From positions 1 through 42,232 of the forward strand of contig JAFZNK010000267.1 of NCBI GenBank assembly GCA_017550965.1: DNA of 42,232 bases. The letters are read 5' to 3'. The notes under the pieces were generated by a model. That model saw nothing but the letters and a program-made list of their open reading frames with translations, made no database searches and had not been told where the DNA came from. The translations under genes were made by a program, and so were the position numbers. This DNA is from Thermoguttaceae bacterium. Lineage in GTDB: Bacteria; Planctomycetota; Planctomycetia; Pirellulales; Thermoguttaceae. How positions within the stretch are numbered: the first letter of the stretch is position 1; each line of letters starts with the position of its first letter. This document shows positions 15,380-23,957 of the stretch, one piece after another.

Positions 15380-16867
15380 TCAATAGGAGTCAATACCGAG
15401 CAGTTCGTTGAACTTAAGTTTCTTTTCGAGCAGGTGGTCTTTCATGTCGTTGGCGCCGACTTTGATGTTCGAACCCGCGGCCGCTCCATAGTCGCCCATC
15501 ATGCCGCCGGTCATGCCCATGCCCATGCCGCCGCCGTTTTTCGGACCTTCTTCAATGAATTCGTTCGTCGACTTGAATTCGTCGAGCGCGTCTTTAAGCA
15601 TTTGAGCGACTTCCGCCTGTTTTTCGTCGTTGGCGTCAAGTTTGGCCAAAACGCCCGGTCCGCCGTCTTTTTTGCCTTTAATCGCCGTCTGAATGCATTC
15701 GAAACCGTATTGAACGCGCGCGACGATCGCTTCCATGCTCTTTTGGTTCTGGATGGAACCGGTCATGCCGCCGCCCATTCCTCCGGACATGCCGCCCATG
15801 CCTCCCATGCCGCCCGCCATGTCCATGCCGCCGGACATACCGCCCAAGCCGCCCGACATTCCGCCCATTCCTCCGGACATTCCGCCCATGCCTCCCATGC
15901 CGGAGGCCGCGCTCTTGACGGAGTCGCGAACGAGTTCGGAATCGATGTATTGCGATTCTTCAACGCAGAAATCGCGAGCGAGCGTAACGAGCGAACGCGC
16001 CAGACCGGGATAGTCGTAGGTCTTGAGGGCGTCGAGATTCATGTCGCCGATCGCTTTGGCGGCGATGCAACGCAATTCGAAGCTGGCGTCTTTGTCTTCG
16101 ATCATCTTCTTGAAGAGGTCGAGGGTTCCGGAACCGCCCTTGGTTCCTTCGGGGCTCTTGAAACTCGCCAGACCGGCGACGGCGTTTTCCGCGAAGCATT
16201 CGTAGATTTCCTCGCGAATTTTATGTTCTTCCGCAAATTTGTCGCCAAGGACTTTAGCGAAAGTCGTCTTGACGCCGTTGCGAAGTTTTTCGTCTTTGAT
16301 TCCCAGTTGCGCGTGACGAACGAGCCCAATGAGCGCGCCGTAACGAACGTAGTCGGGAACGTCTTTCGAACTTGTAATCATATTCGCGAGATCGGGAATC
16401 GCGTCCGCGTAAGGGGTCCCGCCGGAGTTGCGGTCCGCGCCCGCCGCCGTGTTCAATTCGCCGATCGCGAGAACGGCGTTGTATCGGCACGCGGGATAGC
16501 ACGCGCTGGACCCGGCGTAGCTTTTCAACACGCCGACGACCTCTTTGAGAAACGTCGATTGAGCCGCGCCGCTAAGACTGACGCCGTCCTGAACGAGTTC
16601 CTGACGGTATTTGACGATATCTCGCGCGTTGGCGCGAACGGTCCAACGGGCAAGGTAATATTTCGTGAGGAAATTTTTGATTTGCGCGGAATCGCCGCTG
16701 CCGACGACGGAGTCTTTTTGACTCGCCAGAGAGTCGTCTACGTTTGCTTCTTTAAATTCCTGGGCAAACGCGGCGCCTACGAACATAACCAGACTGAGCG
16801 CGACGACTGCGGACGCGGCCGCTCGGCTTGCGCCGCGCGCCAAATCGAATATCGAGGAGGTTTTCAT
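15380..16867 (-). CDS. exported helical-repeat protein with a Gly/Met-rich segment
   Basis: 495 residues. Long signal peptide (1-35, cleavage near AFA-QEF). Residues about 60-315 are alpha-helical with HEAT-like pairs (YNAVLAIGELN, YVRYGALIGLVRHAQLG, LRCIAAKAIGDMN). Residues 323-370 (15758-15901) are a low-complexity run of GGM and GGMSGGM units, and a second GM-rich patch (GGGMGMGMTGGMMG) lies near the C-terminus. Between them is another helical stretch. Exported HEAT-type proteins with similar tracts are common in planctomycetes but their function is not known; a scaffold or metal-binding role for the methionines is speculation. It has a candidate promoter at 16959-16988. Confidence 0.7.
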   Translation of the reverse strand: MKTSSIFDLARGASRAAASAVVALSLVMFVGAAFAQEFKEANVDDSLASQKDSVVGSGDSAQIKNFLTKYYLARWTVRANARDIVKYRQELVQDGVSLSGAAQSTFLKEVVGVLKSYAGSSACYPACRYNAVLAIGELNTAAGADRNSGGTPYADAIPDLANMITSSKDVPDYVRYGALIGLVRHAQLGIKDEKLRNGVKTTFAKVLGDKFAEEHKIREEIYECFAENAVAGLASFKSPEGTKGGSGTLDLFKKMIEDKDASFELRCIAAKAIGDMNLDALKTYDYPGLARSLVTLARDFCVEESQYIDSELVRDSVKSAASGMGGMGGMSGGMGGMSGGLGGMSGGMDMAGGMGGMGGMSGGMGGGMTGSIQNQKSMEAIVARVQYGFECIQTAIKGKKDGGPGVLAKLDANDEKQAEVAQMLKDALDEFKSTNEFIEEGPKNGGGMGMGMTGGMMGDYGAAAGSNIKVGANDMKDHLLEKKLKFNELLGIDSY

Positions 16868-16958
16868 GGGTTCTCCGCTGAATTGTCAAAATTCCTGAGG
16901 AAGTTCGCCGAAACGTTTTCGACGCGCGTTAGCCTAATGAGCCGACGCTATACGTTCT

Positions 16959-16988
16959 ATGATACCGTCAAGGGGCGGGCGGCGTCAA
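16959..16988 (-). promoter_or_regulatory. candidate promoter of the Gly/Met-rich protein gene
   Basis: On the minus strand TTGACG (16988-16983), an 18-bp spacer and TATCAT (16964-16959). The leader is about 85 nt. Confidence 0.5.
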
Positions 16989-17095
16989 GCGTTTTTAAAC
17001 AAACAATAATTAAATAGACGAAAAAAGAATCGAAAAAACGGAATATAACGGCAAGCGACTCGGGAACGCGCTCTTTTCAAGTTTACGTCGGGCGA

Positions 17096-17101
17096 TACAA
17101 T
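17096..17101 (+). promoter_or_regulatory. possible -10 element placed for a leaderless transcript
   Basis: TACAAT lies 8 bp before ATG 17110, and no ribosome site is visible between. Transcription would begin at or within a few bases of the start codon. The -35 region is weak. Confidence 0.3.
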
Positions 17102-17109
17102 ACCCGATT

Positions 17110-18210
17110 ATGTCCAGAAACGTAGCAACCTACAGCCATCTCGTTCGCGAATCGCTCCGCCAACTTGACGCGGTTCCGGGAGCGACGACGTCCGATCTTC
17201 CTTTGCCCCTGCTGGTGACGGGCGCGACGGGCGTGGCGGGCTACGGGGCGCTCGTCTATCTTCAGTCGCGCTTTCCCGGCCGCGTTTTTGCGTCCGTGCA
17301 GGAGACGGATCTGGATTTTCCGGCTCCCGACTTGATCTATATCGATTTGCGCGACTATTCGGCCGTCGAACGGCTCTTTGACGAACACAAATTTCAGGCG
17401 ATTCTCGACTGCGCGGGCACATGCGCGTTAAAAGCGTGTCAACTCGATCCGAAAATCGCGTGGGATCTTAACGTCGAGGTTGTGCGGAATTTAGCGCGTT
17501 ATTCGCGCTCGCGAGGAATTCGGCTCGTTCATCTTTCGGTCGACATGGTCTTTCGCGGCCGGGAAGGAGGCGGTTATCGGGACGACGAGCCGCCGTGTCC
17601 CGTCAACGTCTACGGTCAGACGATGGCCGCGGGGGAAGCGGAAGTCGCCGATCTCGATCCGTACGCGGCGACGCTGCGCATTTCGATGCCCATGGGCGTG
17701 AGCTTCAACTGGCACGCCGGCGCGATCGACTGGATCGCGTATCGATTTCGCGCGAACCGCTACGCGTCGCTGTTTTACGACGAAGTGCGCACGCCGACTT
17801 ACGTCGACGAGATGGCGCGCGTCTTTCGCGCGTTTTTGGGCAACAATTTCTCCGGCGTCCTCAACTGCGGCGGACCAAGGCAGGTCTCGCTCTACCAGAT
17901 GGCTCAAATTATCAACTGGACGGGCGGTTTCGATCCTGAGAAACTTCACGGGATGTACGCGGAAGAATATTGTCCCGTCCCGCCGCGCGTCAGAAATTGT
18001 GGCATGGATTCCTCGAAATTGCAAGAGATTTTGGGCTTTGTTCCGTTTAGCCCATGGCCCGCTCAAGACGAGTTTTTCCCGACCGATCGCGAATGGCATC
18101 TAAGAAGACCGCCAGAATTTCAGGGTTCGACGCCGTTGATGAATCGCGTTCTTTCTTTTTCGCCGAGACTTTACGCGGACGACGTCGATTATCTGGCGGA
18201 TTTGTTCTAA
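17110..18210 (+). CDS. RmlD-like SDR (sugar-nucleotide 4-reductase family) with altered catalytic motif
   Basis: 366 residues, cytoplasmic. TGATGVAG (37-44) is the dinucleotide-binding loop; DLRDYSAVERLF and ILDCAGTCALKACQLDP follow as in dTDP-4-dehydrorhamnose reductases and MAT2B-type proteins. LVHLSVDMVFRG (139-150) supplies the active Ser143, and NVYGQTM contains Tyr168, but position 172, where YxxxK requires lysine, is methionine. The C-terminal part has YVDEMARVFRAFL and GVLNCGGPRQVSLYQMAQII, normal for the family. It may therefore bind NAD(P) and a sugar nucleotide or act as a regulatory subunit rather than catalyse reduction. The N-terminal 30 residues are an extension. Alone, possibly leaderless. 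Confidence 0.75.
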   Translation: MSRNVATYSHLVRESLRQLDAVPGATTSDLPLPLLVTGATGVAGYGALVYLQSRFPGRVFASVQETDLDFPAPDLIYIDLRDYSAVERLFDEHKFQAILDCAGTCALKACQLDPKIAWDLNVEVVRNLARYSRSRGIRLVHLSVDMVFRGREGGGYRDDEPPCPVNVYGQTMAAGEAEVADLDPYAATLRISMPMGVSFNWHAGAIDWIAYRFRANRYASLFYDEVRTPTYVDEMARVFRAFLGNNFSGVLNCGGPRQVSLYQMAQIINWTGGFDPEKLHGMYAEEYCPVPPRVRNCGMDSSKLQEILGFVPFSPWPAQDEFFPTDREWHLRRPPEFQGSTPLMNRVLSFSPRLYADDVDYLADLF

Positions 18211-18270
18211 AGTCGAGCTGTCGCGACGCGTCGTTTGAGGAATACGAGGTCGCCGCGTCGACTTAGGAGT

Positions 18271-18299
18271 CGAACCGCCGCCTGTCGGCGGCGGGTTCG
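18271..18299 (+). terminator. likely intrinsic terminator between convergent genes
   Basis: CGAACCGCCGCC (18271-18282) pairs with GGCGGCGGGTTCG (18287-18299) with one bulged G and a TGTC loop. The downstream T-tract (TTGAATTT) is weak. Confidence 0.45.
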
Positions 18300-18460
18300 T
18301 TGAATTTGACGACGCGTCGTTTACAGAATCCCGTGTTTTTTCGCCGCGTCGATTTACGCGGCCTGCGGTATACGCGCGACGCGGTTTGGCGACGCAAGCG
18401 ACCAGCGGGAGCGGAATTTTTCCTTCGCGCGGGAGCGCGAACCGCCGGTCCGGCTATGGA

Positions 18461-20275
18461 CTAGCGAACGATTTCGATTTCTTTGGGCGCGTCGATTTTC
18501 GTTTCGACTTTGCCGTCGGCGTTCTTCTTGCAGCTGACTTTAATTTGTCCGTACGGCGTGGGCACGGCGCCTTCGAACCAGTCGAGATCGCCCAAGAACG
18601 GCTTGACTTGCGCTTTCTTAAAGCCGGGCTCGAGCGGCGTGACGCCCATGACGTGCGCGCTGATCCACGCGGCGGGGCCGGACGCCCAGCCGTGGCAGAG
18701 CGAGTGGCGCAGGCCGATATAGCAATACGCGCCGCGGTCGCCGTGCAGACTCTCCATGCCCTCGGGCGTGGCTTCGTCGATACGACCCGCGTTTTCAAGC
18801 CAGTCGAGATCGAAATCTTCCCAGAAGGTCGTGGCGCCGCGTTCGATCATCGCGCCCCAATAATCGCGCGCGACGTCGAGCGCGACCTGGTCTTTGCCGC
18901 CTTTGGAGAGCGCTTCGAGCATGTAGTATCCGTAGAACGTGGAGAACCCTTTGGGGCCGCCCTTGGCGACGACGTCGACGTTTGACTCGCCGTCTTTCTG
19001 AATGTCCGCAAGTTCCAGCAACGCCGCCGCCTGCTTATTGCCGACGTTCGACGGCTTGTACGAACGAACTTTCGCGGCGGTGGCGCGCGCGAGTTTTTCC
19101 GTCTCTTTGTCGCCGACGACTTCCGCCATTTCCGCGACGCGGTCAAAACCGAGCGCGAACATCGCGTGAGTGCCCGAGTTAAGGGCGTCGGGTTTGTCGG
19201 CGGTCGGCCAGTCGAGGAACGGGGACGGGAATCCCGCCTTGCCGTTTTCGTCAATATAAGGCAGGAGCTGTTGGACGAGTCCTTTGACGTAGTCCCATTG
19301 CTCTTTGACCAGCTCGGGGTCGCCCGTGTGGCGATAGAGGTCGCCGATAGTGATGAGCCACCAGAGCGAGTAGTTCGGCATGCCGTTCATCCACTTGGGA
19401 AGCGGCCACGTTTCGCGCGCGTAGTAGCCGAGCGTGTCGCGCAGGACTTTCGAGTCGCCGTAGACGCGCAGCGCCGTCATCGTTTGGGGCGTGAAGTCGC
19501 CGTACCAGACGAGCCGGTCGCGTTTCGCTCCTTCGAAGACGTACTGTTGCATCGTCAGGAGCATCGTGCGCGCGGAAACGTCCCAGACTTTGTTGAGGCG
19601 TTCGTCGGAGCATTTGAACTGGCCAAGTCGCGGAACGTCGCGATAGATGAAGATCGCGCGCGCGGAATCGAAGATAATCTTCGCGTCGTCGTCGACCAAG
19701 TCGATTCGAACGAATCGGAACGCCGACTCGCCGCATTCGACCGCGCCAAGCCACGGAACCGTAATGATTTGATCGCGCGTCGAATGTTCGTTGACCGCGC
19801 CCTTTTCGCCGACCGTCGAATTCGCTTCGTCGACCGATTCGCCAAACCGAATTCGCAGACGAACGGTGCGTCCGACGCTGTTTTTACTCGGCTTTAAATC
19901 GCGCGCTTCGACGCGGAAACTACCGTGAATCTCGCAGCCGAAGTCGAGTAGAATATGACCGCCTTTGCTCAAAACGCACGCCTGATCTTCGTCGCCCATA
20001 ATCGACGTCGAGGTTTGACCGAGAACCGGCTTGAGCAGGAACTCGGGGTTCTTAACGCCCGTCTCCGAAACGGCGACGATACGCTTGGCGTAGAGATATT
20101 GGCGAACGCGTTGGTCCTGAACGGCGTTTGGCGCGAGGTCGTCGGCGAACCCTTCGGGCAGGGCGACCGCTTTTTCAGGTTCCACCGATTGAGCGAAAAG
20201 ATTAGAAGCGCAAAACGCGCCGGTCGTCAGCGCGGCGAACGCGCACAGGCGCGCGATAGTCAACGATAATTTCAT
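18461..20275 (-). CDS. secreted alpha-L-rhamnosidase (GH78)
   Basis: 604 residues. Signal peptide 1-28 (cleavage LFA-QS). Residues about 100-215 are a beta-sandwich (GGHILLDFGCEIHGSF is the standard GH78 lead-in, RLRIRFGESVDE follows). The (alpha/alpha)6 barrel starts at about 222. FEGAKRDRLVWYGDF (247-261) matches the GH78 acidic motif around the general acid (usually P-Q-RDER-GW-GD), and E486 in TTFWEDFD and SLCHGWASGPA (525-534) are other conserved points. GH78 enzymes release alpha-linked L-rhamnose from pectin side chains or glycosides. It is shorter than many GH78 proteins because it lacks extra N-terminal carbohydrate-binding domains. It lies 181 bp after the FAD oxidoreductase gene in the same direction. 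Confidence 0.88.
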   Translation of the reverse strand: MKLSLTIARLCAFAALTTGAFCASNLFAQSVEPEKAVALPEGFADDLAPNAVQDQRVRQYLYAKRIVAVSETGVKNPEFLLKPVLGQTSTSIMGDEDQACVLSKGGHILLDFGCEIHGSFRVEARDLKPSKNSVGRTVRLRIRFGESVDEANSTVGEKGAVNEHSTRDQIITVPWLGAVECGESAFRFVRIDLVDDDAKIIFDSARAIFIYRDVPRLGQFKCSDERLNKVWDVSARTMLLTMQQYVFEGAKRDRLVWYGDFTPQTMTALRVYGDSKVLRDTLGYYARETWPLPKWMNGMPNYSLWWLITIGDLYRHTGDPELVKEQWDYVKGLVQQLLPYIDENGKAGFPSPFLDWPTADKPDALNSGTHAMFALGFDRVAEMAEVVGDKETEKLARATAAKVRSYKPSNVGNKQAAALLELADIQKDGESNVDVVAKGGPKGFSTFYGYYMLEALSKGGKDQVALDVARDYWGAMIERGATTFWEDFDLDWLENAGRIDEATPEGMESLHGDRGAYCYIGLRHSLCHGWASGPAAWISAHVMGVTPLEPGFKKAQVKPFLGDLDWFEGAVPTPYGQIKVSCKKNADGKVETKIDAPKEIEIVR

Positions 20276-20357
20276 AGGTTAAAACTCCCGAAACGAGGGG
20301 CGAAAAATCGACGTCAAAGTTGAAGCCTCGACGTCGAGCGTAATGTCGATTAGACGC

Positions 20358-20363
20358 ATTATA
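20358..20363 (-). promoter_or_regulatory. possible -10 element of the rhamnosidase gene
   Basis: TATAAT on the minus strand, 83 bp before the start. No good -35 is seen at the right distance. Confidence 0.3.
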
Positions 20364-20456
20364 CAAGATGGAAAGAGCGTTGGGGAGTTTTTTTAGACGT
20401 TTTTCCTTTTTTTACGGAAAAAGACGTCGGCGCGCCGCAGGCGAAAAGACTTCGCG

Positions 20457-22607
20457 CTATTTCTCCTGCGGCGGAACGGGATAATTCGCTCGCGCGTCGA
20501 TTTTCTTCACAAGCTTTTCGACGTCGATCTTTTCGACGTCGACTTGTTCTCTCGCGGCCCAGGCGGCGGCGATTCCGGCGGCGGAACCGAGTTGAATCAT
20601 CGTTCTCTGGAGCCGGCAACTGGACGCGGCGATCTTGCTGAACCCGGCGCCGCGACACGCGACGAGCAGATTCGCGTAGTCGCTTTGCGGAATCAGACAG
20701 CGGAACGGAACGCCGTAGGCCGTTTTGACGCTTGTTAAAACGCCCCCTTCGCCGTGAATATCGCACGGATGGTCCGCGACGGCGATCATGTCGTCGTGAG
20801 GCTGGTTCTCCCAACCGTGCGCCAAATCCGACTCGCGCAGAACGTACTTCGTTTCAACGCGGTATCCTTCGCGGATCCCGAGCATCGGCGCGATTTGCGT
20901 CAGTTCGTAGTTCTCGAACCCCGGTTGCGACTGCAGCCAGCTCCAATGCGCGCGAACGACGTCTTCGGAGCGCTTCATGCATTCGTCGTAGCCCAGTTCG
21001 ACGAGCGAGGCGCCGGGCAGCGTCGTCAGCATATTGACGCAACGCGGACCGTCGAGCCAGCCGGAGACGTAGGCGCATTGCGGGAAAGGCGCGTCGATCG
21101 GCTCCTGCCGCTTCGGGTTTTCACGCGGTTCGATCATATAGCACCGCGCGATTGCGTTGAGCGTAAGCGAACCGAATTCCGGCGCGCCCTGTTCGTCGAA
21201 ATCGGCGCGAGAGTCGACGCCAAGCCGGGTTTTGAGCCCGAGCGAGCGACACAGCCAGACGTCGCCGGTCGAGTCGATAAAGACGCGCGCCTTAACGCGA
21301 ACGATTTCCCCGGTTTTTGTTTCGCATAAAATCGACTCGACGCGCGTTTTGTCGGCGTTTGGCTCCGCTTTGAAAAACGTCGTTTCGTCGAGGATTTCGA
21401 CGCGGTTTGTTTCGCCGAGCATATCGCGCGCGGCCTTGTCGAACGCGTCGGGCAAATACGCGACGCTCCGATAGCCCCCCTCGGGCGGAAACGCGCGCGA
21501 TAGCGAATTCTCGTACGGCTCGTTTTCGTCGACGATTTTCAAGCCCATCGGCGCTTTGATTTGATCGTGAGGGTATTCTTTGGCGACGCCGGCTCCTCCC
21601 GCCGCTTTCATTCGTTCAAAGAGCTCGCGCGCGATCGCGTCTCCCGGTCCGCCCTCCCAGTTGGAGACAAACGCGTTCGTTCCCGTCCCGCCGAGCTTCT
21701 TCTGACGTTCGACCAGCGCGACCTGGGCTCCTTCGCGCGCCGCGGTAATCGCCGCCGCGACGCCCGCGCTTCCGGCGCCGACGACGCAGACGTCCGCTTC
21801 GAGTTCTCGCGCCGGTTCGACGTTCGCGCGCTGTTGATCCAGCGCGTTCCAGGAATCGACGGGCGGCCTCGTCGGCGACGTCAAGTCGACGCCGCGTCGA
21901 TTCGCCGCGTCGTCGACGAGCCGATCGAGTTCGTCGTCGGATAGAGTTTGGTCAAAGAGGACGAGTTCGTTGATTTGGCCCGTCCACGAGAAATTTCGAT
22001 CGGGGAAATCGAGCGCCCCGATTTGCAGACGGCGACTCCAGATCGGAAACGTCAGGCGTTGCGCCGCTTCCGTCGTTTTGCCGTTGAGATTGAATCGAAG
22101 ACGCGTTATCCCGTCCGATTCGGTTCGCGCGGAACACGCGACGACAAACGTCTTTTCGCGCGCGCAGGGCAGGGCGGCGCGCAACGTACGACCGTCGCGA
22201 TCGCGCGCGATAAAGCGCGCGAGTCCGTTCTCGTCGTAGTCAAGTTGAACGAGCGGCGCGGCGGTTTCCCGCGAGGAGAGGATGCCGACGGAAAGAGGTT
22301 TGTCGGCTCTTGCGACGGCGAGAATCGTCCAGTTCCCGTCGTTTTGTTCGAGTTCGTCGGCGAAGAATTCCAACTTCGAGTCGCCGAATTCGAGCGCGGC
22401 TTCGGATTCCATGAATCGAGGTTCGCCGCGAACGACGCGCGCTTCGCCTCCAAGCGAGCCGACGTTTTTCCACGCGACGACGCGTCCGTTTTCGCGGACG
22501 ATCGATTCGGAATCGACTTGAAATCGAAGAATCGGCTCCATTGCGTCGCATATTTGGCAAAGCGTCGCTAAAACGGACGTCAGAAGCGGTAAGATAATTC
22601 GCGCCAT
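20457..22607 (-). CDS. exported FAD-dependent oxidoreductase with N-terminal LamG-like domain
   Basis: 716 residues from ATG 22607, chosen because AAGGA precedes it by 7 bases and a signal peptide follows (MARIILPLLTSVLATLCQIC). Residues about 23-235 look like a concanavalin-type LamG domain (WTILAVARADKPLSVGI, WTGQINELVLFDQTLSDDELDRL). The second part starts with ADVCVVGAGSAGVAAA (the GxGxxG FAD loop is at residues 277-282) and continues as the FAD_oxidored family (PF12831), with ARVFIDSTGDVWLCRSLG and the closing LLVACRGAGFSKIAASSCRL. Family members oxidise small molecules or sugar alcohols; the substrate is unknown. The LamG domain may hold it on a glycan. No Tat motif is visible, so FAD would have to be loaded outside the cytoplasm. 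Confidence 0.8.
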   Translation of the reverse strand: MARIILPLLTSVLATLCQICDAMEPILRFQVDSESIVRENGRVVAWKNVGSLGGEARVVRGEPRFMESEAALEFGDSKLEFFADELEQNDGNWTILAVARADKPLSVGILSSRETAAPLVQLDYDENGLARFIARDRDGRTLRAALPCAREKTFVVACSARTESDGITRLRFNLNGKTTEAAQRLTFPIWSRRLQIGALDFPDRNFSWTGQINELVLFDQTLSDDELDRLVDDAANRRGVDLTSPTRPPVDSWNALDQQRANVEPARELEADVCVVGAGSAGVAAAITAAREGAQVALVERQKKLGGTGTNAFVSNWEGGPGDAIARELFERMKAAGGAGVAKEYPHDQIKAPMGLKIVDENEPYENSLSRAFPPEGGYRSVAYLPDAFDKAARDMLGETNRVEILDETTFFKAEPNADKTRVESILCETKTGEIVRVKARVFIDSTGDVWLCRSLGLKTRLGVDSRADFDEQGAPEFGSLTLNAIARCYMIEPRENPKRQEPIDAPFPQCAYVSGWLDGPRCVNMLTTLPGASLVELGYDECMKRSEDVVRAHWSWLQSQPGFENYELTQIAPMLGIREGYRVETKYVLRESDLAHGWENQPHDDMIAVADHPCDIHGEGGVLTSVKTAYGVPFRCLIPQSDYANLLVACRGAGFSKIAASSCRLQRTMIQLGSAAGIAAAWAAREQVDVEKIDVEKLVKKIDARANYPVPPQEK

Positions 22608-22644
22608 GAGGGATTCCTTGAAAACGGCAAGGGAAGGGGCGATA

Positions 22645-22685
22645 GTTCTATTTCGCAAAAACGAAAATTTTTCAAAAATGCGAAA
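22645..22685. repeat. 41-bp direct repeat, copy A (3' side of DUF4143 gene)
   Basis: GTTCTATTTCGCAA (22645-22658), a 9-nt variable middle, then TTTTTCAAAAATGCGAAA (22668-22685). Outer 14 and 18 bases are identical to copy B at 23917-23957. The ends CTATTTCGCA and TGCGAAATAG are also inverted complements. The DUF4143 stop codon (22672-22674) lies inside this repeat. Confidence 0.9.
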
Positions 22686-23889
22686 TAGTTTTTGTCCCGT
22701 CGTTCAAAAGCCAGTCGGCGACGTCGAGGATATGTATTCCTTCGTACTGATACGGTTCCTGTCGCGTTCGCGCGAGGACGATTTTCGGATGGGCGTCTCT
22801 GATTTTTAGAAGCGGGTCGACTTCGCGTTCAAAAACGGTCGGTTCGTCAATGTTGTTAGCGACTTGAAAATAGAGTTTTTCATTACGTCTGACGGCGACA
22901 AAGTCAATTTCTTTTTTGTATAACGTTCCGACATAAAGTTCGTATCCGCGCCGCAACAGTTCAACGGCGACGACGTTCTCGACGATTCGTCCGTAATCGG
23001 CGTTTTTTGTTCCTAATTTGGCGTATTTGAACGAGTGATCGCAGAGGTAATATTTGTCGTTAGACGTCAGATAGCGCTTGCCCTGGATATCGTATCGCCT
23101 GACTCTATAGAAGGCGAAGGCGTCGCAGAGGTATTTGACATAAGCTCCGATTGTTCGGTCGTTTGTTTTAACACGAGAGCTGACAAAAGTCGCCGCGATA
23201 TTCCGCGCCGACGTTAAGTTGGAGACGTTGTCGATCAGATAGTCGCTGAGTCGTTCCAGCAACGGCTTGTTGCGAATTCGGTATTTACGTTGAACGTCGC
23301 GGACGATGAGCGTGTTGAAGACGTCGGCGATATATTCGTATTTAGATTCCGGGGATTTGTAGAGATACGATCCCGCCATGCCCCCTTCCTGAACGTATCG
23401 ACTGAACGCGGCGTATTGGTCCGTTAAATCATAGTACCGCATAAACTCGCCGAACGAGAACGGAAAGACCTTGATTTCAAAAGTCCGTCCTGTAAAGAGC
23501 GTCGCGAGATCGCTGCTGAGCAAAAAAGCGTTGGATCCCGTAATGTAAATATCGTATTTTTCAGAAGCGTGAAGACTGTTAATAGCCTTTTCAAATCCAA
23601 AGCACATTTGAACTTCGTCGATGAAGACGAAATTGTTTTTGCCGGGGACGTAAGCTTTTTCAACGTAGTTTTCGAGCGCATGGCGTTCGGTCAGGCGTTC
23701 GAAAGAAGTTAAATTGAAATTGATATGGACGATATTGGCGTTCGGGTCGCTCTTCTGAATATAGGCAATATACGCCTCCAATAATTTGGACTTGCCGCAA
23801 CGTCTTACGCCGGTAATCACCTTGACGTCCGGGGTTCCCATAACGTCTTTTAATTGATTCAGATAGTAGTCTCTTTCGATAAGTCGCAT
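22672..23889 (-). CDS. AAA ATPase with DUF4143 C-terminal domain
   Basis: 405 residues from ATG 23889, which has GAGGAG 6 bases upstream; a longer frame from 23910 would overlap the -10 box. Walker A is G27-VRRCGKS34, Walker B is FVFIDE (D91-E92), and YITGSNAFLLSSDLATLFTGR is the sensor and arginine-finger region typical of AAA_14. The C-terminal DUF4143 domain (about 240-390) has GRIVENVVAVELLRRGYELY and KKEIDFVAV, then a YFQVA strand, which resembles a PD-(D/E)XK nuclease core. These proteins are abundant in anaerobic and gut bacteria and have no settled function. The gene uses less CG-rich codons than its neighbours, and both its promoter and its stop codon lie within copies of a 41-bp repeat. 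Confidence 0.85.
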   Translation of the reverse strand: MRLIERDYYLNQLKDVMGTPDVKVITGVRRCGKSKLLEAYIAYIQKSDPNANIVHINFNLTSFERLTERHALENYVEKAYVPGKNNFVFIDEVQMCFGFEKAINSLHASEKYDIYITGSNAFLLSSDLATLFTGRTFEIKVFPFSFGEFMRYYDLTDQYAAFSRYVQEGGMAGSYLYKSPESKYEYIADVFNTLIVRDVQRKYRIRNKPLLERLSDYLIDNVSNLTSARNIAATFVSSRVKTNDRTIGAYVKYLCDAFAFYRVRRYDIQGKRYLTSNDKYYLCDHSFKYAKLGTKNADYGRIVENVVAVELLRRGYELYVGTLYKKEIDFVAVRRNEKLYFQVANNIDEPTVFEREVDPLLKIRDAHPKIVLARTRQEPYQYEGIHILDVADWLLNDGTKTISHF

Positions 23890-23908
23890 GACAATCTCCT
23901 CAACCGCC

Positions 23909-23936
23909 ATTATACCGTTCTATTTCGCAATATCAA
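23909..23936 (-). promoter_or_regulatory. strong promoter of the DUF4143 gene
   Basis: On the minus strand TTGATA (23936-23931), 16-bp spacer, TATAAT (23914-23909). The -35 lies in the variable middle of repeat copy B. The leader would be only about 13 nt, ending at GAGGAG. Confidence 0.7.
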
Positions 23937-23957
23937 GTTTTTTTCAAAAATGCGAAA
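23917..23957. repeat. 41-bp direct repeat, copy B (5' side of DUF4143 gene)
   Basis: Same 14-base and 18-base ends as copy A; the 9-nt middle is TATCAAGTT instead of AAACGAAAA. The start-to-start distance between the copies is 1272 bp. Confidence 0.9.

Noticed and set aside
15434..17017. Plus-strand 527-codon frame rich in His and Ala opposite the Gly/Met-rich protein gene
   Set aside because: It mirrors the GGM repeats of the minus-strand gene; it has no ribosome site and no domain.
20390..20435. Hairpin (GACGTTTTTCC / GGAAAAAGACGTC) after the FAD oxidoreductase gene as a terminator
   Set aside because: The stem has a bulge and no T-tract follows on the minus strand; not enough to call.
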